64,000 nt of DNA from contig NZ_JAJUXI010000003.1 of assembly GCF_021390515.1 (NCBI RefSeq), positions 62,001 through 126,000 on the forward strand. The letters run 5' to 3'. Source of the stretch: Dyadobacter sp. CY326. Lineage in GTDB: Bacteria > Bacteroidota > Bacteroidia > Cytophagales > Spirosomataceae. Positions within the stretch are counted from its first letter, which is position 1. The number at the start of each line of letters is the position of its first letter. This document shows, piece by piece, positions 7,660 to 16,855 of the stretch. The notes below the pieces were generated by a model, which was not told the DNA's origin, did not search any database, and worked only from the letters and a program-made list of their open reading frames with translations. Both the position numbers and the translations under genes were made by a program.

Positions 7660-8433
7660 TTATTTGAGCTTGATCAGTGGGTGATTAAGACCATTCACTT
7701 CATTATTAACGATCTTATATTTAGAAAGGCTTTTGAGAAGCTGCGTCAACGTTTTGAACCCGTAAGTCCGGGAATCAAAACTTGGATCAATTTTACGGAG
7801 TGACGACCCGACTTTTGAAATCAGTGCCTCCTCTTCTTCATTTGTAGATATTTCGAATGCCTTATCAATGACGCTTATGTCAATTTTTGGATATTTCTGT
7901 CTGGGCTCGCCCTTTTTGGATTCTTTTTGAATTTTTTCCTGCGGGGCAACGTCTATTTTTTTGATCTCCTGCTCATCCGATTGCGGCTCTAATTCTGCGA
8001 CTAAGTTTTCGCTAAATGTGAAGATTTCACAGGAGTTAACAAATGCAATCGGCGTAGTTTTCCTGCCGATGCCCATTACAAACAGCCCTTCTTCCCGAAT
8101 CCTTTTTGCCAATCCGGTGTAATCGCTGTCGCTGGAAACGATACAAAATCCGTCGACACTTTTGCTGTGAAGAATGTCCATGGCATCAATGATGAGCGAA
8201 CTGTCCGTTGAATTCTTTCCGGTTGTGTAGGAAAATTTTTGTATGGGGCTGATTGAGTGATGATTGACGATTTCTTTCCAGCTATTCATATTGGAGCTCG
8301 TCCAGTCGCCATAAATCCGCCTCACGGTGGCTTTACCATATTTGGAAACCTCCTCCAACATTTCCTTCATGAATTTTGCCTGCGCATTATCGCCATCAAT
8401 CAATACGGCAATATTAAATTTGGTCTCACTCAT
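7660..8433 (-). CDS. NYN-domain putative ribonuclease with C-terminal OST-HTH/LOTUS domain
   Basis: This 257-residue protein has an N-terminal NYN/LabA-like PIN-fold nuclease domain with acidic residues at D13 and D15 (VLIDGDN), D77 in STDSSLIIDAMD, and D102/D104 in CIVSSDSDYTGLAKRIRE, the expected metal-binding set. A charged linker follows (about residues 140-180), then an OST-HTH/LOTUS fold near residues 185-257 (GSSLRKIDPSFDSRTYGFKTLTQLLKSL), which binds RNA in other proteins. It is likely a cytoplasmic RNA nuclease or RNA-binding regulator. Its target is unknown. It is monocistronic between arsR and alkB. Confidence 0.85.
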   Translation of the reverse strand: MSETKFNIAVLIDGDNAQAKFMKEMLEEVSKYGKATVRRIYGDWTSSNMNSWKEIVNHHSISPIQKFSYTTGKNSTDSSLIIDAMDILHSKSVDGFCIVSSDSDYTGLAKRIREEGLFVMGIGRKTTPIAFVNSCEIFTFSENLVAELEPQSDEQEIKKIDVAPQEKIQKESKKGEPRQKYPKIDISVIDKAFEISTNEEEEALISKVGSSLRKIDPSFDSRTYGFKTLTQLLKSLSKYKIVNNEVNGLNHPLIKLK

Positions 8434-8566
8434 TGGGTTTGCATTTAGTCAAGTTGTGGTTGCGCCTATGCAACGAACTGGAAATCGCAGAAAAGTAGCG
8501 TTTTTTTTCCTAATCCCGAGAAATTCCCTCTTTACAACAATGTTTGATTCAACATAAACCGAACTA

Positions 8567-9163
8567 TTACAAAACCTTCCGGAAAGTCAGGTTAATCCGC
8601 GGCTTCATGGGCGCGGTTGATTTCGCGATTCTGTGTTCCCAATATTTCTGCAAATCGCCTTTCATCAAAAGTAATGAGCCATTGCCCAATTCCAGCGAAT
8701 GCTGTTGCCGGTGATTTTCTTTGTTTCTGAAATCAAAATTGCGCGGTTGTCCGAAACTGACGGATGCGATTTCAGTTTTCAGGCCGACAATCGTGTCCTT
8801 ATCGCTGTGCCACGCGACGGAATCATGGCCGTCTCTATAATAATTGAGCAAAACGCCATTGAAAATCATTCCTGTGTGGTCCTCGACTTTGGTTTTAATT
8901 TCGAGCAATTCGGCAGTCCATGGAATAGGAGGGCGCCGATCGCCGTCGCGCATCGGTCTGTCACCAAACCAGGCATTCAGTCTGGGTGTCAAAACTTCTT
9001 TGTCATACATCATGACTTTGCTTTGCTGAAATGGAACAGTTTTCAGAAAAGTGTCGAGAAATCGTTCGCTATCCATTGCATTGAAAAACTCCGGCTCATA
9101 AGTCATCAAATGCTGAGGCAACAAAAGGTGCTCCCGATCGTCAAATAGTTTCAACTGTTCCAT
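8567..9163 (-). CDS. alkB: AlkB-like 2-oxoglutarate/Fe(II)-dependent DNA repair dioxygenase
   Basis: This 198-residue protein contains the AlkB core: NYYRDGHDSVAWHSDKD with the HxD iron ligands at H119 and D121, the distal histidine near H177 in YWEHRIAKS, and the paired 2-oxoglutarate-binding arginines R189 and R195 in PRINLTFR. It belongs to the subgroup that oxidatively removes alkyl groups from damaged bases, close in length to ALKBH2/bacterial AlkB. It starts 19 bases after dinD stops on the same strand, so the two form a damage-response operon sharing the dinD promoter. Confidence 0.92.
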   Translation of the reverse strand: MEQLKLFDDREHLLLPQHLMTYEPEFFNAMDSERFLDTFLKTVPFQQSKVMMYDKEVLTPRLNAWFGDRPMRDGDRRPPIPWTAELLEIKTKVEDHTGMIFNGVLLNYYRDGHDSVAWHSDKDTIVGLKTEIASVSFGQPRNFDFRNKENHRQQHSLELGNGSLLLMKGDLQKYWEHRIAKSTAPMKPRINLTFRKVL

Positions 9164-9182
9164 TTCTCATGTTGCTTTAACA

Positions 9183-10016
9183 TTACTTCTTTCTAATTCG
9201 CTTCGGCTCCTTTTGTCCTAACCTCTTAATGCTGTCTGCTTTCGGAAGATTTTCCGGCATCGTTCCTCCCAGTTCTACAATTGTCTGTCGCACTTTTTGG
9301 CCAACTTCGAAGTGAGTCTGATTTGCTTTCCGCTTACCAGTAATATTTTCACGCCTCAATTTATCATCAGTTTGCGTTGTACGGAACAAATTCGCTGCCA
9401 ACTCAGTGCTGCCCATATGATCAAGAATGTGCTGGCTCTTTTTCAATTCCTTACGTTCATGAATGGCTTTCGCATCGAGTCCGCCATAAAGGCCCATGTA
9501 ACCATGATTCTGAAAAATGGCATAATCCTTCGGTTCAACTACGCCGGCCGTTCTGGCAGCATCTGCAAGCAGCAGATTGTGCCGGGTGACTTCACTCCGT
9601 AAAAAGATACGCTTTTCACTTTCGGTAGGAAGCTTAGCATACTCTTCCATCTGCCGAATTTCCTGCAAACGCGTTTGCACTGCAAAATAGGTCTGTCCGA
9701 GTGCAACCACTTCTTTGGCCGGATCAGCGTTTTGGACAACCAAATAGCACGCATAACGAGAGAGCTTAGCACTTTCAAACTGTCGAGAGGCGCCTGAACC
9801 AATCGATACCATCTCGTGCAACTCCACGAAATGGTTTTCTGGAAGCTGCCCACTCATTTTACATGCTTCTTTCGCTTTCTTAATGACGGGTTTGAAGTTC
9901 CGATACTCTGTGTATTCTAGGACTTTTGCCAGATCTCGGGCGCTCCAAAATTCGTTGCCATTGTCGTCAGTTTTACGGATTTCTTCAAATAGTGAGGGGC
10001 TTTGATTTGCATTCAT
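9183..10016 (-). CDS. dinD: DNA-damage-inducible protein D (DinD-like)
   Basis: This protein of about 277 residues has a BRO-N-like N-terminal region (WSARDLAKVLEYTEYRNFKPVI), followed by ASRQFESAKLSRYACYLVVQNADPAKEVVALGQTYFAVQTRLQEI, which is diagnostic of DinD, and a basic C-terminal tail (KEPKRIRKK). Escherichia coli DinD is damage-induced and antagonises RecA filaments; the activity here is inferred from family. ATG 10016 (MNANQSPSLF) is preferred over an in-frame start at 10094, which lies within the upstream promoter. It is first in the dinD-alkB operon and divergent from imuB. Confidence 0.9.
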   Translation of the reverse strand: MNANQSPSLFEEIRKTDDNGNEFWSARDLAKVLEYTEYRNFKPVIKKAKEACKMSGQLPENHFVELHEMVSIGSGASRQFESAKLSRYACYLVVQNADPAKEVVALGQTYFAVQTRLQEIRQMEEYAKLPTESEKRIFLRSEVTRHNLLLADAARTAGVVEPKDYAIFQNHGYMGLYGGLDAKAIHERKELKKSQHILDHMGSTELAANLFRTTQTDDKLRRENITGKRKANQTHFEVGQKVRQTIVELGGTMPENLPKADSIKRLGQKEPKRIRKK

Positions 10017-10059
10017 GATGATCTGTTTATGTGTGTAAAAATGATTTTGTTCACTGAAA

Positions 10060-10090
10060 CAAAGTAAAGAAAAATCTTGCGAGTGAACAA
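10060..10090 (-). promoter_or_regulatory. Predicted dinD-alkB promoter
   Basis: On the minus strand, TTG (10090-10088), a 21-base spacer and TACTTTG (10066-10060) fit the promoter pattern repeated elsewhere in this window. The start codon lies 44 bases downstream of the -7 box. Confidence 0.5.
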
Positions 10091-10150
10091 GCAATTTGAT
10101 ATCATTGTAACCAAATTAAAGATATCTAAAATATCAATATTATATTAATA

Positions 10151-10170
10151 AATTGATAATCAATTATTTG
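10151..10170 (+). promoter_or_regulatory. Palindrome and -7-like box before imuB
   Basis: AATTGATAATCAATT (10151-10165) is a perfect 7-1-7 palindrome that abuts TATTTG (10165-10170), a -7-like element. The predicted transcript would start near 10177, which supports the ATG at 10191 as the imuB start. The palindrome is a plausible operator site. It differs from the imuA inverted repeat. Confidence 0.4.
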
Positions 10171-10190
10171 TATTGAAATTTTATAGTGCA

Positions 10191-11690
10191 ATGCCACAAC
10201 GCTTCGCCGCCATATGGTTCCGACATTTACTCACAGATTGGGTCGTAAAAGAGCGCCCTGAGCTTGAAGGCGTGGAGTTCGTCCTGGCTGCGCCGGAGCG
10301 TGGCAGGCTGGTGGTGAAGGCGATAAGTCCGAAGGCGGCAGCCAGCGGCATTGCAACGGGAATGGTGCTGGCGGACGCGAGAGCATTAATTCCTGCATTG
10401 GAAGTAATTGATTACAAAACTGTAAAGATTGAGGAGTTGTTAAATGAGCTGGCTGAAAGCTGTATTCGTTACACGCCTGTGGTTGCGGTGGATTTACCCG
10501 AAGGCCTGATCCTTGATATTACCGGATGCGCACATTTGTGGGGTGGGGAGCGTGCCTATTTTAAAGATATGACCGAGCGGATGCGCAATGCGGGTTATGA
10601 TATAAGCATAGCCATTGCGGACACCATTGGAACAGCCTGGGCAGTTTCGCGATTCGGGAATGAAAAGCGGATTATTCCACCGAGCCGGCTTTTGGAAGCA
10701 CTGTTGCCGTTCCCTCCCGCTGCGTTGCGGTTGGAGCCGTTGATTATAGAGCGGATGCACAAGCTAGGCTTTTATCAGATCAAAAATTTCATCCACATGC
10801 CGCGTTCTGTGTTGCGAAGGCGGTTTGGGCAACAGCTTTTGGAACGGATTGATCAGGCTTTGGGACATGCAATCGAACTTATTCAGCCAGTTAAGCCAGT
10901 TGTGCCTTACCAAGAGCGGCTGCCTTGTATGGAGCCGATTGTGACGGCAACCGGGATTCAAATCGCTTTGCAAAAACTCTTGGAAATGCTTTGCAGCAGG
11001 TTTGTGAAAGAGGAAAAAGGACTTCGAACTGCGATTTTTAAGGGTTACAGAGTGGATGGCAAAGTGGAGCAAATTGACATTGTTACCAACCGCGCTTCAC
11101 ATCATATTGCGCATTTGTTCCGACTTTTTGAGTTGAAGATTGCAACCATTGAGCCGGATCTTGGAATAGAGTTATTTGTTTTGGAAGCTCCTGTTGTTGA
11201 GGATGTTGATCCGGTTCAGGAGTCGATATGGCATTTTACTGGGAACAATGACAATGTACATTTGATGGAATTACTGGATAGGCTCGCGGGCCGAACTGGA
11301 ATCCAGGCCATTCACCGTTACTTGCCCGATGAACATTATTGGCCCGAAAGATCTGTAAAAATTGCTGATTCTTTATTAGAAAAGCCGCAAACAAGCTGGC
11401 GGGTTGACCGGCCAAGACCTGTTCATTTATTGGAAAACCCTTTGATTATCCGTGTTGCAGCACCCATTCCCGATTATGCGCCCATGCTGTTTAAATACAA
11501 AGGGAAAGTGTACAACATTAAAAGATCGGACGGTCCGGAAAGGATTGAGCGGGAATGGTGGCTGGAACAAGGTCTGCATCGCGATTATTTCTGTCTGGAA
11601 GATGAAGATGGCGCACGTTACTGGGTTTTTCGACTTGGTTATAACGGTGATAACAATTCTAACTGGTTTATACATGGCTTTTTTGCATGA
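10191..11690 (+). CDS. imuB: ImuB-like Y-family polymerase homologue
   Basis: This protein of about 499 residues starts MPQRFAAIWFRHLLTDW, typical of ImuB, followed by a Y-family palm/finger region (AISPKAAASGIATGMVLADARALIPALEVI; VAVDLPEGLILDITGCAHLWGGE), thumb/HhH (RMHKLGFYQIKNFIHMPRSVLRRRFGQQLLERIDQALG) and a long C-terminal extension ending in a WWLEQGLHRDYFCLEDEDGARYWVF segment. ImuB proteins are catalytically dead in studied cases and bridge the sliding clamp to DnaE2. A TTG at 10173 would add six residues; the ATG fits both homology and promoter. dnaE2 follows after 18 bases. Confidence 0.9.
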   Translation: MPQRFAAIWFRHLLTDWVVKERPELEGVEFVLAAPERGRLVVKAISPKAAASGIATGMVLADARALIPALEVIDYKTVKIEELLNELAESCIRYTPVVAVDLPEGLILDITGCAHLWGGERAYFKDMTERMRNAGYDISIAIADTIGTAWAVSRFGNEKRIIPPSRLLEALLPFPPAALRLEPLIIERMHKLGFYQIKNFIHMPRSVLRRRFGQQLLERIDQALGHAIELIQPVKPVVPYQERLPCMEPIVTATGIQIALQKLLEMLCSRFVKEEKGLRTAIFKGYRVDGKVEQIDIVTNRASHHIAHLFRLFELKIATIEPDLGIELFVLEAPVVEDVDPVQESIWHFTGNNDNVHLMELLDRLAGRTGIQAIHRYLPDEHYWPERSVKIADSLLEKPQTSWRVDRPRPVHLLENPLIIRVAAPIPDYAPMLFKYKGKVYNIKRSDGPERIEREWWLEQGLHRDYFCLEDEDGARYWVFRLGYNGDNNSNWFIHGFFA

Positions 11691-11708
11691 CCCATTTTAG
11701 CTAATAAA

Positions 11709-14700
11709 ATGATTTACACTGAACTGCAAGTCACGACAAATTTTAGCTTTCTCCGGGGCGGCTCGCACCCGGAAGAGCTTGTGTTGCAGGCATTGAAGTA
11801 TCGTTATAAAAAAATCGCGATCACGGACAGGAACACGCTTGCTGGTATCGTTCGCGCGCATGCTGCTGCGAAAGGGAAGGACATCAAGATTATTCCTGCC
11901 TGTCGGTTGGACCTGCTGGACGGACCAAGTTTGCTGGCCTATCCAACAACGCAACAAGCTTATTCACAGCTTTCTGCATTACTAACCCTAGGCAATCTCA
12001 GGACCGAAAAGGGCAAATGTGATTTGTACAGAGCGGATGTTTTCAAGTATGCCAAGGGAATGAAACTGGTCGTTGTCCCGCCCGCGTCACTTAACAGCAA
12101 CTTTGATTTTGAGCTGGACTTTAAGAACGCATTGAGAGAATACAAGTGGGCGTTGGGAAAGGACATTTACATTGCCGCTGCCCGCTCTTACCAGGGCGAT
12201 GACACCAAAAGAATTCACCGCATTTCGCAACTGGCTGAGCAACTGGATGTTCCAATGGTGGCCACGAATGATGTGTATTATCATAATCCGATCAGAAGGG
12301 AGTTGCAGGATATCCTGACTTGCATTCGGGAGAAATGCACCATTAACAATGCAGGGTTTTTGCTTTACCAAAATGGCGAGCGCTATTTGAAAGAAAATGA
12401 TGAAATGCTGCGATTGTTCTGGAATTATCCGGACGCGGTCCATCGCACACAGGAAATTGCGGAGGCTTGTCAGTTTTCTTTAAGCGACTTAAAATATGTT
12501 TACCCGGAAGAAATAACGAGCGGGAACCGTCCGCCATTGATCGAACTGGAAGATCTGGCTTGGCAGGGAGCACGTGAGCGCTTTGGAGATTGCATTCCGC
12601 AAAAAGTGGAGGATGCCATTCATTATGAATTGCAGTTTGTGCAGGAAATGGACTATGCGCCTTATTTCCTAACCGTTTATGACATTGTGCGTTTCGCGCG
12701 GGAGCAAAAAATTTTATGTCAGGGCAGGGGATCGGCGGCTAATTCCACGATTTGTTATTGTCTGGGAATCACTTCTGTGGATCCGATGGAAATTGATCTG
12801 CTTTTTGAGCGGTTTATATCGTCGGCACGCAATGAGCCGCCGGACATTGATGTGGATTTCGAGCATGAGCGCAGGGAGGAAGTCATCCAATACATTTATC
12901 AAAAGTATGGCCGGGACCGGGCGGGAATCGTTGCAACTGTGACGCAGGTGCACCAGCGCGGCGCGATTCGGGATGTTGCGAAAGCAATGGGAATGTCGCT
13001 GGATGCCATTAACCGACTTGCCAATTCGATATGGGAATTTACGGACGAATGGTTTGACGGTAAGCGTGTTGTGGAGCAGGGTTTTAATCCCAATGATCCT
13101 CATTTGCTCAAAATTCTTGATCTGACCAAGCAATACATGGGATTTCCAAGGCAGCTTGGACAGCATACGGGTGGGTTTGTGATCACGCAGGGCAAACTAT
13201 CAGATCTCTGCCCGATCCTGAATGCGCGGATGGAGGACCGCACCAACATTGAGTGGAATAAGGATGACATTGACACATTGGGTTTTTTGAAAATTGATGT
13301 GCTCGCCCTAGGCATGCTAACCTGCATCCGCAAGGCTTTTGATCTGGCAAAAAAACATTACGGAAAAGGTTATACGCTTGCCAATATCCCGCAAAATGAA
13401 ACGGAAGTGTACGATATGATATGCCGGGCGGACACCATTGGTGTGTTTCAAATTGAAAGCCGTGCGCAACAATCCATGCTGCCCAGACTGCGTCCCCGTT
13501 GCTTTTACGATCTGGTTATTGAAGTTGCTATCGTGCGTCCGGGCCCGATTCAGGGGGATATGGTGCATCCTTTTTTGCGCAGGCGCAATGGTGAGGAGGA
13601 AGTTGTATATCCAACCAAAGAGCTTGAAGAAATTCTAAAACGAACCCTTGGCGTGCCATTATTTCAGGAACAGGCCATGAAAATTGCCATTGTTGCCGCC
13701 GGTTTTACGCCGACCGAGGCTGATGAATTGCGCCGCAGCATGGCCACTTTCAAAGTGAAGGGAATGGTGAAAAAATTTGAGGAGAAACTCGTGGCAGGCA
13801 TGACCAAAAATGGTTATACAGAGGAATTTGCATTGCGCGTTTTCAAACAATTGGAGGGGTTTGGAAGCTATGGGTTTCCCGAAAGCCATGCCGCCAGTTT
13901 TGCATTGCTGGTTTATGTGTCTTGTTATCTCAAATGTTACTATCCCGATGTGTTCGCCACGGCCTTGTTGAACAGCATGCCAATGGGTTTTTATCAGCCA
14001 GCTCAAATTATTATTGATGCTCGAAAGCATGATGTTGAAGTGAGGCCTGTGGACATTAATTATTCCGAATGGGATAATCTCTTGGAAGAAAAAACAGGTA
14101 AATATTGCCCGATCCGGCTGGGTTTCAGGCAAATAAAAGGAATGCGGCAGGAGGACATTCAAGCTTTGATTGCTGCCCGAAGCAAGCCATTTGCCAATAT
14201 ACATTCACTCCGCGACGCCGGAGTTTCGCAGGCTGCGCTGGAACGGTTGGCGGATGCCGACGCATTCCGGTCGATCGGTTTGGACAGGCGGGCGGCTTTG
14301 TGGGAGGTGTCCGCTTTGAATGACAGGCCGGTTGGCCTGTTTCAAGGCCATGCTTCGGAAAGTGCTTCGGAAGCGCCGGTCGAACTGCCGTTAATGTCTG
14401 CTTCTGAGCATGTTGTGCAGGATTACGCGTCGACTTCTCTGTCATTGAAAGCGCATCCGGTCAGTTTTGTGCGAGAGAAATTGGCGTCATTGAATGTGTT
14501 TTCGACCAAACAACTGGACCTGATTGGCAATATGCGACCCGTAAAAGTGGCGGGCCTCGTGCTCGTGCGACAACGTCCCGGAACGGCAGGCGGCGTTTGT
14601 TTCATCACCATTGAAGATGAGACTGGCTTTGCTAACCTCGTTGTTTTTCAGGGTCTTTTTGAAAAATATCGAAAAGAAATCTTGTATGCCCGGCTGCTCA

Positions 14701-14939
14701 TGGTGGAAGGGAAATTGCAACGCGAGGGCGACGTAACCCACGTTATCGTTCAGAAATGCTATGATTTGTCTGTTTTGTTAAAAAAACTTACCACCATTGA
14801 AGATGATAAGCCTGCGATTCTTACGCTTTCACGTGCCGATGAAAAAGATGAGTATGCGACTCAGGCGGTTAACAAACGAACCCAGGTTCGAAAAGATATT
14901 CAAACTGAAATTTTTCCATCTGGGCGAAATTTCAGATGA
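11709..14939 (+). CDS. dnaE2: Error-prone DNA polymerase III alpha subunit DnaE2 (ImuC)
   Basis: This 1,076-residue polymerase has an N-terminal PHP domain (YTELQVTTNFSFLRGGSHPEELVLQA), the C-family polymerase palm with catalytic aspartates in PDIDVDFEHER near residues 378-388, the GRGSAANSTICYCLGIT motif upstream of it, and a C-terminal OB-fold (RPVKVAGLVLVRQRPGTAGGVCFITIEDETG). Its length and the start MIYTELQV match DnaE2, not the replicative DnaE1, which is larger. It performs translesion synthesis together with ImuA/ImuB. It is the distal gene of the imuB-dnaE2 operon and converges on the sigma-partner operon with a 13-base gap. Confidence 0.94.
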   Translation: MIYTELQVTTNFSFLRGGSHPEELVLQALKYRYKKIAITDRNTLAGIVRAHAAAKGKDIKIIPACRLDLLDGPSLLAYPTTQQAYSQLSALLTLGNLRTEKGKCDLYRADVFKYAKGMKLVVVPPASLNSNFDFELDFKNALREYKWALGKDIYIAAARSYQGDDTKRIHRISQLAEQLDVPMVATNDVYYHNPIRRELQDILTCIREKCTINNAGFLLYQNGERYLKENDEMLRLFWNYPDAVHRTQEIAEACQFSLSDLKYVYPEEITSGNRPPLIELEDLAWQGARERFGDCIPQKVEDAIHYELQFVQEMDYAPYFLTVYDIVRFAREQKILCQGRGSAANSTICYCLGITSVDPMEIDLLFERFISSARNEPPDIDVDFEHERREEVIQYIYQKYGRDRAGIVATVTQVHQRGAIRDVAKAMGMSLDAINRLANSIWEFTDEWFDGKRVVEQGFNPNDPHLLKILDLTKQYMGFPRQLGQHTGGFVITQGKLSDLCPILNARMEDRTNIEWNKDDIDTLGFLKIDVLALGMLTCIRKAFDLAKKHYGKGYTLANIPQNETEVYDMICRADTIGVFQIESRAQQSMLPRLRPRCFYDLVIEVAIVRPGPIQGDMVHPFLRRRNGEEEVVYPTKELEEILKRTLGVPLFQEQAMKIAIVAAGFTPTEADELRRSMATFKVKGMVKKFEEKLVAGMTKNGYTEEFALRVFKQLEGFGSYGFPESHAASFALLVYVSCYLKCYYPDVFATALLNSMPMGFYQPAQIIIDARKHDVEVRPVDINYSEWDNLLEEKTGKYCPIRLGFRQIKGMRQEDIQALIAARSKPFANIHSLRDAGVSQAALERLADADAFRSIGLDRRAALWEVSALNDRPVGLFQGHASESASEAPVELPLMSASEHVVQDYASTSLSLKAHPVSFVREKLASLNVFSTKQLDLIGNMRPVKVAGLVLVRQRPGTAGGVCFITIEDETGFANLVVFQGLFEKYRKEILYARLLMVEGKLQREGDVTHVIVQKCYDLSVLLKKLTTIEDDKPAILTLSRADEKDEYATQAVNKRTQVRKDIQTEIFPSGRNFR

Positions 14940-14952
14940 TTTTGAAACAAGC

Positions 14953-16260
14953 CTATCGGCTCAAACGCAATCCTGCCGAAATACCAACCCGGTAAGGCTG
15001 GTAAAGGAATGGATCGTCTGATCCTGAAAACTTTACCGGGCTAAATTCTGCATAAGGGCCGATCTGAACGGAAGCGCCGCGACTCACAGGAAATTGTTTT
15101 CCTATGCCAACATTTACCCAGCCAATGCTTTGCCGGGCATGAAGCGAATGCGAATATTCCAGACCTGCGGAGGCGTAATATTTATTTTGAACTGAATTTC
15201 CCCAATTGATCCGTTTATTTATCCCCATTCCCAAAAGGCTGAATTCCTTTTTCTGGCTTACCCTTATTCCTTGCCGAACGACATGGTAACTATCGTTATC
15301 CACCGGTTGCACAACATATTCATTACCAGCAATTTCATATGAATAGGATTGATGGAATCTGCTGTAATGCACTAACAATTGAAAACCCTTTTTCTCAACT
15401 CCAATGCTAAACTTATAACCCAATGACCGAAGAGAGAATGTGGAAGGGAATTGGAAATTTTGAAACTCCTGACCACCAGATGGCACTGTCAAAATCTGAT
15501 AGGATTGTAAAGCCGCAGCATTAAAAAGCAAGCTCAGCTTCTCTTTCACAGGATTACCGACTGCTTCATGAACGGGAAGCTTTATTCCAGGCAAATTGGC
15601 GTCTGCCGACGTAAATCTTGCTTGATTGATGGACAGCGGGTTTGCATTAAATTTAAATGACTGCATTGCATGCTGCTCTGACTCGCTTTCAGGTTCATAG
15701 GGAATGCTAGCAATGTTTAACTTGCTGTCTTTCAGTTGTTTATTAAAAATTTTTCGTTGCTGCAACGACAGGGCTTTTTCGGATTTCACGTCGCTATTAT
15801 CTTTAATATCAATCTCTGATTTCAATGTATTTTCCTCCAATAAAGTAGATTTTTGACGATCTCTAATTGTCAAAACGGCGACCGTAGACAAAGCTTTGGA
15901 AGTGGTTAAACTTGACTTTAAATCCATAATCCCTTGCAATGCAACACTTTGCTTTTCTGGCTTTTCGTGAGCTTTTGACCTCGCGAAGGCACGGGAACCA
16001 TTGATTTTTTTAGTTGAAGTGGCCTTGGCTAATTTATTGGCTGCGTCTTTTTTGAGGAAATGTTGGTCTGTCATGATGCCGGTAATCCCGATTCCAATAA
16101 ACAGCAGTGCAAAAAATAAATATTTCCATTGTCGGGCAGGTTTCAGGTGCGTTCGAATGCGCTCGAAAGACCTCGGATCTGGCTCAGCTTCGAAATGGTC
16201 AAATTTGCGTTTAAGGGCTGCTCGCAAAGCCTCGTTGAGTTTTTCCTCAGAAGTTTTCAT
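14953..16260 (-). CDS. Membrane-anchored sigma-factor partner with beta-barrel-like C-terminus
   Basis: This 435-residue protein has a charged cytoplasmic N-terminus (MKTSEEKLNEALRAALKRKFDHFEAEPDPRSF), one transmembrane helix (about residues 46-63, LFFALLFIGIGITGI), and a long periplasmic low-complexity part. Its final 190 residues or so show alternating hydrophobic strands (FSLRSLGYKFSIGVEKKGFQLLVHYSRFHQSY, GWVNVGIGKQFPVSRGASVQIGPYAEF) like an outer-membrane barrel. It overlaps the ECF sigma gene by 14 bases, the normal position of an anti-sigma factor. That role is inferred from context; no zinc-binding ASD motif is visible. Confidence 0.6.
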   Translation of the reverse strand: MKTSEEKLNEALRAALKRKFDHFEAEPDPRSFERIRTHLKPARQWKYLFFALLFIGIGITGIMTDQHFLKKDAANKLAKATSTKKINGSRAFARSKAHEKPEKQSVALQGIMDLKSSLTTSKALSTVAVLTIRDRQKSTLLEENTLKSEIDIKDNSDVKSEKALSLQQRKIFNKQLKDSKLNIASIPYEPESESEQHAMQSFKFNANPLSINQARFTSADANLPGIKLPVHEAVGNPVKEKLSLLFNAAALQSYQILTVPSGGQEFQNFQFPSTFSLRSLGYKFSIGVEKKGFQLLVHYSRFHQSYSYEIAGNEYVVQPVDNDSYHVVRQGIRVSQKKEFSLLGMGINKRINWGNSVQNKYYASAGLEYSHSLHARQSIGWVNVGIGKQFPVSRGASVQIGPYAEFSPVKFSGSDDPFLYQPYRVGISAGLRLSR

Positions 16261-16831
16261 GATGCACGATCCCTTTAAGTTCTAATTTTTTTAAAAGCAA
16301 ATTACGTCCTCTCATAAATTGCGACCGCGAAGTGGCGTCGGGAATGCAGAGGAGTTCGCCAATTTCAGCATGTGTATATCCGTCGATCAAATGCAGGTTA
16401 ATAATCGTTCTGTATTTATCGGGCAGTTCGTTGATCACAACGAGCAAGTCGTCCACATTCATTTGGTCTATAATGCGCTCATAGTCACCAGACTCCAATT
16501 GAATTTCCATATTATCGAGAGAGCCGTTCCGTTCTTGCAGCTTCGTTGTGCGGTGGTAATAATTGATGGCCGTTCGCACCACTGTGGTTTTCACCCAGCT
16601 GTCTGCCGAATCCGGGTCTTTTAAATCCTGTATGTTGTTGAAAATCTTGATAAAAGCCTCTTGGAAAATATCTTCTGCCTCCATTCTGGTCTTAGCATAG
16701 CGCTGACAAACTCCCGTCAACCGCCCTTTGTATCGCTCATAAAATGCAGTCTGCGCACTGGCGTCCTGCCTTTGACAGGCATTTACCAGCGTAGTCAGAT
16801 TACTGTATTTTTTTGAGAGAAAAAACTTCAT
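16247..16831 (-). CDS. ECF-type RNA polymerase sigma factor
   Basis: This 194-residue sigma-70-family protein has region 2 (QTAFYERYKGRLTGVCQRYAKTRMEAEDIFQEAFIKIFNNI) with the typical DIFQEAF segment, and region 4 (INELPDKYRTIINLHLIDGYTHAEIGELLCIPDATSRSQFMRGRNLL) carrying the HTH. It would direct transcription of its own operon or outer-membrane genes. The order is lipoprotein gene (16856-17803), 24-base gap, sigma, then overlap into the 435-residue membrane protein, so all three are probably one transcript. Confidence 0.9.
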   Translation of the reverse strand: MKFFLSKKYSNLTTLVNACQRQDASAQTAFYERYKGRLTGVCQRYAKTRMEAEDIFQEAFIKIFNNIQDLKDPDSADSWVKTTVVRTAINYYHRTTKLQERNGSLDNMEIQLESGDYERIIDQMNVDDLLVVINELPDKYRTIINLHLIDGYTHAEIGELLCIPDATSRSQFMRGRNLLLKKLELKGIVHHENF

Positions 16832-16855
16832 ATAATACTGAACGTGAGCAACTTA

